DNA of 64,000 nt from Pomacea canaliculata (Eukaryota; Mollusca; Gastropoda; Architaenioglossa; Ampullariidae). Of the stretch, positions 37,001-47,518 are shown one piece after another. The stretch lies in contig NC_037599.1 in assembly GCF_003073045.1 (NCBI RefSeq), forward strand, positions 496,001 to 560,000, read 5' to 3'. Made by a program: the position numbers and the translations under genes. The notes below the pieces were generated by a model. That model was given only the letters and a program-made list of their open reading frames with translations, was not told the origin of the DNA and did no database searches. How positions within the stretch are numbered: the stretch's first letter is position 1; every line of letters begins with the position of its first letter.

Positions 37001-40000
37001 AAGTAACTATTATTATTAAAGAGAATGCGATCATGCCAGCTGAATTCAGTTTTTTCTGTTTACTTCTGTATGCCTCTGAAATGTTTAAATATTTTTACTG
37101 TTTTTTTATTTTTGCAGGTACAGTTTGTTCTTGAGCTCATTCAAGACCTCATCAAGCGTTTTGCTATTGACAGTGAGGAATTCTACCAGCATGTTTCACC
37201 ATATATTGGACGCCACACTCGGCACTTTATGCATGAGTTTTTGACTTTTGCCCGCTCACCTTACATTATGGGTGTTTATGACACGAAGGCCATTTATCAG
37301 CCTTCAGCACAAATGATTTCAAGCTCGGAGTCTTCTGGGGATGACAGCGATGTGGTTGTCATTGATGATGATGATGCTGAAGAGGCTGGACGCCCAGCAC
37401 ATGAGCAGAGAGGAAGTGAAGGTGCAGGTTCATTGAGGCGAAGCCATGGCAACGAGCCCCCATCTGTGAGGCAGGAGTTCAGTTCTAGTTTTGATCAGAC
37501 ACCAGCATCCAGTCAGTTAAGAATGTTGCTGGGTGGCATAGGCTCAGCAAACAGTAGTACCAACTCAGGATGGGACTCACCTACTCCTGGACCTTCTTGG
37601 GACCTAGGAGCAACCTCAAGCTCACCTGTCAATGTAGTTGACAGCTCTGACAGTGAAGCATCCACCATAATCAATGCAGTGGATTTAGGTTTACAGGATG
37701 GGGCTGAACGAGGTACGGCAGATGAATCAGGTGATGGGGATGAAGTCATTTTTGTTGGTTATGATAAACCTTGGGAAGAACGGTCACCAATTCAGTTATC
37801 ATCAGGTTCTGATGATGAAAGTTATTCCAAGTTTGCTAAGCAGCTTGCTCGCAACCACAAACGCAGGTTGGCAGCTGCTTCCACTGGTGAAGATCATCGC
37901 TCTCAGTCTCGACACAGAATCAGATCACGGTCTCCCACACCACCTTCTGCATACCGCAGGTCAAGGTCCCCCCATGAAAGGAAGTCTTGTGGCCACAGAG
38001 AAGGTTCTTTGAGCAGCACTGGCTGCAGACACAGATCATCATCAGCCTCAAGCAGTCACAAACGTAATGATAAGAAACACAGAAAGCATCGTCCCAATAG
38101 TTCAGAAGACTCTGAAGTGTTGACTCACTCATCCTCTGGAGGTCAAGGTAATGGAAGAAGGCATCACTCTCGTTCCAGATCTTCTCATAAGAAACGCAAG
38201 CGAAACAGACTGGAGGATGAAGGGCAAGCCCTTGACCAGCCTCGCAAGAAAAAACACAAGCACAAAAAGAAGCACAAGAAGCACAGAGAGAAATGTGAAT
38301 CAGGACAGTCGAAAAGATACCAGCACTCACATTCCACCAGCACTTCTTCAAGAAGGGATGCATGTAGCATTGCCTCATCTACAGAACAAGAGAGTCGCAG
38401 AGAGAAGTCTGAATCAGAACAATCAAGAAGGTATGAGGACTCCCATTCCAGCAGGAGGGATGTGTGTAGCACTGCCTCATCCAGAGAACAAGAGATTCAC
38501 CGAGAGTCATCAGAAACTTGCAAGAAACATCCTTCTGGCCATAAGAAATCGCGTCTTCAGGACAGTGGGGATGGGTGCAGAGATGGGCGTCACTGTACAC
38601 CGGAGAGGAGCCAGAGCAGCAGCAAAAGTAGTGAAACTGATAACAACGGCCAGGCGTCTACTTGGAGTTCTCTTCATCTCCTGCTGAGCACTCATCACCA
38701 GTCACCACCAAACCACTCTGCTTCCTATTTCTCTTTTCCCAGTATTGATGTTTCCTCTCGGTGGGAAAACATAGGCAGAGCTTCTGGACAGATTGATCCA
38801 CCTTCGTCAGCCATGGCATCGCAGATTCTACAGTGTGAGAACAGCTCACAAGAGCCTGTGGTGATCACCTCCTCAGATGAGAGTGACCAGGACTACAGGT
38901 CTACAGAGCAGAGTGGTGAGGACAACTCGGGAAGTGAGCTGCCAGTGGCCCAGACGGTTGTCGTGCCATGCAGTTCTCGCTTGAATGTTCCAACAGATGG
39001 TATTAACTTCTCCAGCCTTGCAGACGATGGTTTGCGACCATCTGCTACAATGCTTGGGCTGACAGGAGCTGAAAATAATGAGGATGACGTGTATATAGAT
39101 GTTGACAGTCTTTCGTCCAGCGACAAAATGTCAGACACAGAATCTGATGAGATTCTTGATGTGGAATCTGTCAGCGAAGTGGAGGGGGATCCACAGTCTG
39201 ATGGTAGAGTTCACGAAGTTGCTGAAATATGTGCTGAACCAGCAGAGGCTGTTCCTTTGGCCTTAAGCACCAACACAGACCAGGCCACTGCTAGTGCGGT
39301 GTCAAGTCCATGTCCACCAGTTGTGGAGGGAATCCTTATGAAAGACGTCTTCATGGGTGTTGCTCATAGTTCACAGCTTCTTTCCTGCCAGCACTCAGTG
39401 GCAGGCTTCAATTTAGCTCTGGTTTCTCAAGACTTCCCTCTTTCACATTCCCAAGAACAAGACCAGACTGTTAGATCAGAAGAGGCCAGCTCTGCCTTGA
39501 ACGCTTACAGAGAATCAAATGCTGGCATCTTGCACCAGTCTGCTTTCCAGAGCTCTTGTCACAAAGTCCATCTGTGCACCGATATGTCTGCTCAGGGAAG
39601 ACAGGCAGATGGGCCTGCCCCAAAACCCTGTCATTCCCGAGACCAGAACAAAGAGATTCCTGAAGGTGTTACCCAGTCCGCTGCTGCAGACAGCATGACA
39701 ATAGGGAGACAGGAGTCTGCTGGCAGCGTGACAGGAGGCAGACAGGAGTCTACTGGGAGCATGCCTGTGCAACGCAAAACAGTCTGACTCCAGTGGAGAT
39801 GTAGCATCAAGCAGCAATGATGAGGATGCCAGTGAAGATGGCGAACTCATCATAGATGAAAATGACTCAGATGAGATGGAGTCTATAGCAACAAGCAGTC
39901 ATCTTGGTGGGATGTCCCAGTCTGCTAACCACAATGTTTCAACCAGTTCAATCAATGGACAGGCAGATGATGTTGAGGAGGATGCTGGGTATGAAGATGA

Positions 40001-41075
40001 TGAAACCCTGGCTTGTCACAGTTCTTCAGCCCCAGAACTTCTGTCTGAGAATGAAAATGAGGAAGAGACTGAAATGGCCATTCCATTGTTGGCTAGGTCC
40101 AATCCACTGACTTCAGAAGTGAATGCCCAAGATAACACAGATAACAGCCCAATGTGTAGCTCAAGCAGAAATTGCAACCTGGCAGATGATCACCAGGAGA
40201 TATGTGATAGTTCATCGGATAGAGATGCGCCAGATCCAACTGAGCGTAAAGCATCAGATGATCATTTGTCTGCAAATATGCTCTCTTCCACAGACTTTGA
40301 TCTGTCATCGTCGTCATCTGACGAGCTGGACACAACTGAGAGCCATGGGAGCTTGTCTTCAATGGTAGATGTTCCTGCCAGTTCCATTGGCATCACTGCT
40401 GGCACAAATATCTGTACTGTCAGTCAGTCCCAGATGTTTTTACTTGCACAACATCAAGCCCATACTTTGGCTACTACATCTAATGTCAGGGACTTGGAAC
40501 TCAGTTGCTTTGAGTCGATCGATGCAGATTCTTCTGGTAACAATGAAAGTGGACCATCAAACTTGGAGGACTATGTCAGTGCAAGTTTTACTTTTCAAGA
40601 AGCTTGTGAAGTTGACAATTCCGAGAACCAACACTTGGCCAGGGCTGCTCCTGTTGCATGTGGTGGTGAGCGAGACTTTGAGGCCGACAGCTCCAGCAGC
40701 GATGATGAGCTAGGTTCATCTGTTTCTAACATCTGTGATGCAGAAGACAACAGTCAAATGGGTGAACCTGATGCTGTGTCCAGTTCTGGAGCCAACTCTT
40801 TTGAAGAAAGTGAGAGATATGTGCAACATGGCAGTCAGGCTGGACAAGGCATGGAGCAGTTAAGCATGCCAGATACAGGGGCACAGGAGACGGGCTATGT
40901 TCCTTTTACCAGTGAATGTCAGGGAATTGACGCCGACTCCTCAGGGAACGAGAGCCGGCAATGGTCAGATTCTAGTTCTGAGGATGATAACGAGAGTGGT
41001 GTGGGTAGTTCTGGGGTCAACCCTGACCACTATACATCAGACCCTGAGGAGACTGTTGATCATGCCAGCCGATAG
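34063..41075 (+). CDS. TOPORS: TOPORS-like RING E3 ubiquitin/SUMO ligase
   Basis: Coding exons 34063-34368, 34813-35361 and 37118-41075, all phase 0 at the joins. TOPORS is a nuclear E3 for ubiquitin and SUMO, acting on p53 and chromatin proteins. The C3HC4 RING has Cys72, Cys75, Cys88, His90, Cys93, Cys96, Cys107 and Cys110, split by an intron between Cys96 and Cys107. Then come the family segments RHISPEFFRNNPAQTHRL (exon 3) and FMHEFLTFARSP (exon 4), an Arg/Ser and Lys-rich basic region (about 37.9-38.3 kb) and SUMO-interacting-type motifs DVVVIDDDD (about residue 363) and PVVITSSDES (about 865). One extra A in the run 39776-39779 shifts the frame and creates TGA at 39785-39787 (1,174 residues). 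Without it the frame runs on with the same acidic Ser/Asp composition to a stop at 41073-41075, about 1,603 residues, longer than the human protein (about 1,045). The extra A is probably an assembly error. Confidence 0.92.
35935..36380 (+). repeat. Dispersed repeat pair, copy A
   Basis: This part of TOPORS intron 3 is a diverged copy of 41875-42260. Ordered shared words include AGCCAGACTGA.GCCTGT.ACCTAA, ATGAGTTT, CCTGATT, TAATAAAGAGCAGA and CTATTCTGTGC/CATTCTATGC. There is no coding potential and no clear ends, so the class (old LINE tail or DNA element) is unknown. Confidence 0.65.
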
Positions 41076-44000
41076 GAGGGTCATTCTTGTGGACTGTAAT
41101 CACCTACATGCATGCCAGTTTATGTCCTTGTAATGAGTAGTGTAACAGTATGTACTTTTTCAAATGGTTTAAAGAAAAAAAAAATACTGTATATATAAAC
41201 TGTTAGGTAATGTTTCTCTTAATTATGAGGAAAATTAACTGGGCTCATTTCTGTAGTGGCAAATGGTTGTTTTATGTTATGTATGTGGTTACATGCTTTT
41301 GTGTATGTGCATATGCAAGCATAAATATCGTTAAATATGAACATAACAAGGTGAGATAAAGCTGGGGAAATATGTTTTGTTGTGAAGGAAAGCAGTGGTA
41401 TAAGAATCCCTTGAAAATAACTTGATAGAACTATATGAAGATAGCAGAAGGACCCCATGAAAATAGCTAGAGACAGCTAGCCACAGAGGTGTTGAAGTGG
41501 GTTTAATATGTGGAGACTGTTAAAAGAGTAAACAACAAACTGTCAAAACAGACTTTGATTATTTGTGTATCATAGTTGTCACAACCATTTTACAGGCAAA
41601 GACCTGTTCCAAGACTGGCACTGAGGTAACTCACTCTGTATCGCAGCAACGTGGTGACCAACAACAAATTAGTGCAAGATTTGTTTCAGTAAATACGTCT
41701 TTCGGAAGTGCACTTTTATTTCACCTTGCCAGTTCGGCCCATTGTAGATGGCTGGTGTTGACATCAGTTGCAGGATTCCTGCTGCTGTCATTGCCATTGG
41801 AGCTACTTCACCACCTACATAGATCCATACTTAGGTGTCCTTTCTGTGCTGGGTATCAGAATAGATACTTTATATACTTATCAGTTACTTGAAAAATAGA
41901 AAGTGTGCAACAAACACACACAGTGACAGCTACAGATGATATGGAACAGCAGCCAGACTGAAGCCTGTGACCTAACCCTCCAGATGTCCCTTCAACAAAT
42001 GAGTTTTAACGGCACTGTCATCCGTTGGTGGTACATCACATGAGGGAGAGCATTATAAGATGCTGAATGGGCAAAAGTGTGTTCCCCAAAGGTATTCATC
42101 CTGATTTTAAGAAAGCAGGTGAAAAGAATGAAGTTGCCTGCCTGATAGACATGCACCGAGTTAGGAGATCATAAAAGTAATAAAGAGCAGAGTCTGTAAA
42201 GAGCCTGAAGTGTAAACAAGTCTGCATTCTATGCCAGCCTGGATAGAAAGCTAGTGGAAAGATGGAGAGGTTTGCAAGATCTTGTTTGTGGACCTGGAGC
42301 ACGTGCTATGCTGCGGTGTTTTGGGAGCTGCTAGGGTTTGTGAACAAAGATACAGAGGCCAGCCATTATGCATTCTTGCAGATATCTGTGCATTTTCTGT
42401 GAAAAGATTGAATAATAGACAACCTTCCCCACTGCCTTACTGTCCTGTATGCGTTATGTCAGGTGCAGTTTCACTTATTTTGGATTGTATGTAGCTGTTT
42501 TCACACCTTGCTGTTCTTTGTTAAGTCTACTGTAGGTAGAACTTGTGTTTCAGATCAGCTGTTTCTTTGGTCACCTGCAGTTGTTTGCTGATTTTCAGAT
42601 GAGGCACCGTCTCCGTTGGCCTCTAGACCGGAATGGTTTTTATGCATTGAGCTTTTATAAGTCAATAGTGTCTCGCCCGTCCCTTGACCTGTACGCATGT
42701 AAGCAAATACTCAGATGACATCTATATTTGACACCATGTCAAGGCTTCAGATCAACTTCTATGCCTTGTAAATAATGTTTGGTCCACTAGCATGGACTGG
42801 CTTGTGCTGCTATGGGGTGCACTTGCCCACAAACCTGTTGATTGCCACCTTGCTCAACATTCTTTGTGTAAGAGTCTTTCTAGCCTCTTTTTCAGGGTTG
42901 TCATTTAGTTTATAAACTGATGCTGCCATTGGTTTCATATGTACAAAGATGTGTGAGTGATAATTGGGTGGATTAGGGATACAGCAAATAGCAAAAGGAT
43001 TACCACAAGTCAGAATTGAGAGATGTAAACAAAATGGTAAAGTCACGTTGAGTTGTATACAGCATTGGCAGAATGGCTACTGCAATATGATGTCTTGCTG
43101 ATGATGTTAGCATTGTTGTGTATTCATATTCTTTTCCTCCAGTACTTCTTGTGTTTACCTGTGTTTACTGCTGTCAGATTATTTTCCATGAAGTGTGCAT
43201 TTCTGAAGTTTTGAGTAACAGGTTATTAACTGCTGGCAGGTTTATGTTTGCAAAAGTCAACGTCTTAGTTTAGTAACAGGTCTGTGATTCAGAAAATTAC
43301 TGTTATCACATCCTGCGCAATGAGCATTCTTCGGAATGGATACCTGCGCATTACAAGTCGACATCATCATCATCCATCTCGCTGTTTGAGTTTTTTTTAA
43401 TGGCGCTCACACATATCTGCACAGTTACATAATTGCTCATTTTAATGGTAGCAACATGTTTTCTTGACAAGATGTAGATCTTTGAAGTACATGCTACATA
43501 GAGAGGTAGATGATACCTGTGGAGTGTGCAAGACAGATACCTTGAGAGTATGTCAGATTTAGGTAGGCAAACACCAGATAAGCCGCATATGATGAGAGGG
43601 GCATGGATGTTGACAAGGAAGCATTTATCTGGAAAAATACCTTGTTGAACATCGCATCGTTTCTCATGGATGTGGACTAACCCAGCAGCACTTGCTTGGA
43701 ATGTGCCCTAGGAAATTTATTCAACATATATTTTTATTCCCCAAAATGTGCTGGAACCCTTCAGGTTTTGCTTGCTGTCATAGGGACCAAAATGACTTCT
43801 AGTCCTTGGTAACAACAGGCAAACTATTGAAATATTGTGCCAAGCACCAGCTGTCTAGGTGGGAGGAGTGAAAGCATTGTGAAAAGTCTAAATGTTCAAA
43901 CCCACAAAGCATTTCAAAATGCCTTTGTCTACTTTCCCATTTTGTGTGTGTGTGTGTGCAATTGTTGGAAAATAGTTTGTTCTTAGAAATTTGTGTTATA

Positions 44001-44466
44001 GCCATTGGGAATGGGTTGTCAAACACAAGTCTTTGCTGGTAACCATGATCAATCACGTCCAAGATGAATCTTGCAGGTATGCTCATGTACAACTTATTTT
44101 CAGTCGAGATCACTCAAGTTTTTCTGTTTTCGGAACTGTTTCCTACTACTGGGATCAGTTTTATACTAAAACATTGTCACAGTAAGATTTTCATTCGACA
44201 CTTAACAAAATCCAGTTGTATTTATTTGTACAGATGGTTTGTGGGTATGTAATTATGTATATAATCTTTTACTAAACATGAGGATTGTGGGTATTTAGCT
44301 GGCTAAACTCGTGGCATCTCAATTCTATGCACACAAGCAAGGTGTGTTATGTAAATACTATTTTTGTTGGATGTAAACATTGTAAAGACAACAGGTGCTG
44401 TGCTGTGTTCTTGCATATGTCATGTCAGAGTTTCTAAATTTAGCTTGACAAAACTATCCTGTAAGG
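41076..44466. other. TOPORS 3' flank and intergenic DNA
   Basis: No further gene is recognised. The first part is presumably TOPORS 3' UTR, but no AATAAA occurs close to the stop. The AATAAA near 42177 lies inside a dispersed repeat. A short (GT)n run lies near 43943-43959. The rest shows nothing I can name. Confidence 0.5.
41875..42260 (+). repeat. Dispersed repeat pair, copy B
   Basis: Diverged counterpart of 35935-36380, about 6 kb away on the same strand. It includes GTAATAAAGAGCAGAGTCTG near 42176, so that AATAAA is part of the repeat and may or may not serve TOPORS. Confidence 0.65.
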
Positions 44467-45899
44467 CAGCGGTTCTCAACCTTTTACTTGTGGCGACCCC
44501 CCTGACGAACACCGGTACGTCCGCGACCCCCCTTAGCCAGCTAGGTCGGTGGAAGAGCGGGGGGAAGGGGGGGGGAAAGGAGCCTTAGCTAACCTCGAAC
44601 TCCGCGTCGAGGAAATCAACAACGGAAGAACAAAGTTCGTATCTGCAAGAAGCATAACTGTTAATGAAATTTTACTAAAGCAAATTCTGCGGTGCTAATA
44701 AATATTATTTTATTAATTTTATTGGACACTCTCTTTGATTAATGAGAAGGTTGAGCCTGCTTGCTGTTGCATAGAGAAGCGAACCTGTGTGCGATGTTCG
44801 TACCCACTGCTATTCGCAGCTCAGCCTCTGCGTCCACACGATTTCTGTATTGAGACTTCAGTGCTGCCAATGCTGAAAATCCTTGCTCACACATACACGA
44901 AGTTGAAAATGGCAGAAGAACTTTCATTGCTTTCTCAGAAAGGAGAGGATATTCACTGTTGACGCTAATCCAGAATGTTGGCACTGGTGTTGTTTGGAAG
45001 ACCATTTTCAAGAATTGGTCACTAGAAAGGTTGATGAGCTGCCCTTCTTCTTCCGCGGACAACCCGCTTGTGCTAGGCTCAGCCAGAAATGGATTACCAA
45101 TCCAATCGTATTTAGTCACATCAATTTCAGAGAAGTAATGCTGAAACCTTTCTTGCAGTCCGTTTAGATGGGCAATAATTACTTTCATCACCTGATCAAG
45201 ATTCAAGTTGTCAGCCTTGCACTTCCACAAACACGGAAACATATCAAAAATATTTTCTTGGCGTATCTTTTGCGTCCACAACGAAATTTGTCGGACGAAA
45301 GCATTCATCTTGTCAGTTGTTTGTAATATGGTGTCCTTCCCTTGCATAGAAGTATTCACAACGTTCAGCTTCTCAAATATGTCCGATAAATATGCAATAG
45401 CAGCAGCCATCGGTCGTTCTTAAGCCCCCACCCCGCACTGTGTTGTCATGGCCTTCTGTCAGGGACCTAGAGTACTAGGACTGAGCACGTGCGAGGGCGA
45501 AAGGGTGTGAATGATGGACGTTTCCTGAATGCGTGTCTTTTAGATGTTTTTTTTAAAAAAAAGAGAGAGGTGTGACTGGAGAGGGAGAGGGGAGTCAGAG
45601 ATGAGAGATTGGGGGAGAGAGAGGGCAAAAGGTGAGAGGAGGGAGATTGGAGGCTTAATTGTTGAGAGGGATTGTGTTTTGAGTTTTGGAAGTGAGAAGT
45701 CACTGCATGCCGAGACAGTGTACTTGAATAGGGAGAAGAGATTTGGAGTTTGAGCCCCCTCACCACTCGGTTACACAATGTAAACTAATTTCACTAATAC
45801 CGGTATAAGAAACTTTTAAAAAAGGACCACCTTCGCGACCCCCTTGTAGGCACGTCGCGACCCCCCAGGGGGTCGCGCCCCACAGGTTGAGAACCGCTG
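44467..45899 (-). mobile_element. Internally deleted hAT transposon
   Basis: Element of 1,433 bp with 16-base perfect terminal inverted repeats (CAGCGGTTCTCAACCT at the left, complement at the right) and identical 8-base target duplications CTGTAAGG at 44459-44466 and 45900-45907. Subterminal GCGACCCCCC words occur at both ends. It carries only the last third of a transposase on the minus strand (next entry), so it cannot move by itself. A purine-rich stretch at 45555-45700 fills the space where the rest of the gene would be expected. Confidence 0.96.
44739..45410 (-). pseudogene. hAT transposase C-terminal fragment
   Basis: An open frame of 223 residues encodes the C-terminal part of a hAT transposase of the ZBED5/FAM200-like branch. 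Visible landmarks are the dimerisation-region signature LPFSTSCMCEQGFSAL, then LKSQYRNRVDAEAELRIAV and the terminal KQAQPSH. The N-terminal BED zinc finger and the first catalytic acidic residues are absent. A stop lies just upstream of the first ATG. The frame is intact over this length, which suggests a fairly recent insertion. Confidence 0.9.
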
Positions 45900-46296
45900 C
45901 TGTAAGGTTTCATAAAGCTCTTATAATGCAGAGACACAAAAATTCAGTACCTGGATGAAAGACGTTTTTAACTTGCCTTGATACTTCTACAGCACTGTGT
46001 GGTGTGTGTTTTCGTGTAAGAGACTACTAGAAAAATGACACTCATACCCAGCTCAACCCCTTCAGTTCCATCCCTCATCACATAAAAGCAGATATCACTA
46101 CAAACAACTCACTAACGATGCAAGAACCAAAAAGTCAATATTTATCTCGCAGCAAAAGGAATGTTGATGACATCTCTTACAAGGCATGACATCTTCCTAT
46201 AACAAGCCTTGTATGTATTTTGAAATGATACATATCATGCAGTTAAAACCAGGAAAAAAATAGCATACTGCTGGACAAACCACCACAAAGTGCTAT

Positions 46297-46302
46297 TTTA
46301 TT
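46297..46302 (-). terminator. Possible poly(A) signal of AP1M1
   Basis: TTTATT on the plus strand gives AATAAA on the minus strand about 1.2 kb after the AP1M1 stop codon. It is a plausible site in otherwise unannotated sequence (45908-47518), with no second line of support. Confidence 0.3.
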
Positions 46303-47518
46303 TTTGTACATACTTTGCCTTATATCCCTGTACATACCACCGACCATAAGGGCTATATGTAAAATTAGGATAAACTTGGGAATAACACTCTGGTCAGGTA
46401 TTTTTGCGGTTGTTTGAAACTTAATATGAATTTCAATTCTAAATATTTAGTCAAATTTCCCAACTAAAGTTAATTCTCATCTGTATATTCACCCCAAAAT
46501 CCATTGTATTCTTGAACATTTAACAATATTTCACCGAGTGAATTGCACTGTCAGTAGTTGATATCAAATGCATAAACATATGGAACTCAAGAAAGAATAA
46601 AATGCTTAATGGAACAAACATTTCCCGAAGAAACAAAAGTCATGAGATAAAGGGGTAGTGACCAATGTCTGTTCCTATCTACCCTACACACACCCACAGC
46701 TGAGCAGACACAACACTTAAACAGACTCTACACATGGTCGCAGAAATGGAATTTACCTTTCCTAACAGCTTCCTTTTAGAGCGTGTGAGGGCAAAAACCA
46801 TCCATCCTCTGTCCGTTCCTCCAAAACAAACCTTTGTTCTATATAGTAAGAAGCTGTAGGAAACTAGTATTATGTGTTGGTCGTGAACCTGTACCTTAAA
46901 GAACATCAAGACAGTCTAGAACACTTCCGATATCTGCACAAACTAAAGAAATGTGTGTCCCACATCACAAAGCTACATGTACACACACATGTGCTTCCCA
47001 CCTACAGTTACGAGCCAGTGGTAAACTGAGCTCAACAGAATCCCTTTGCCATTTTTTTTTAAAAAGTGGCTTGGCTCCGATCTTGCACTAAATCAGATAC
47101 TGCTGGCCCAAATCTCCCTGCAAAACTGAGAGACTGTTGACTGTCATAACCCTTTGTGTTAGGTGCCCTAACACAGCAACACTTTCCACAAATGGGGGAT
47201 GATAAAGCCCTCATGTCACAAGGCAGGTGAAAGGTATACCGATGAAGAAATGCCTTTCTCTGAGTTCACAAGATAAAGTACTCTGACTTAAAACAATTTC
47301 AAGGCTTCAAGAAAATTACTGTTAAATCAGAGAAGCCTGGCTGTATGAATGTGCTACTCTTATATTTCCTTATCACACTAATTTTTTTTCTTAATAGCCC
47401 ACCTGACAATGCCAGTAAATAATTCTAAATGGAGATCAAAAGAGGATGTAGAGAAAGAATAGCAAAAATATCTCCAGACTTGGAAAATAATGCCAATAAG
47501 CAGAACATAATTACAAAT

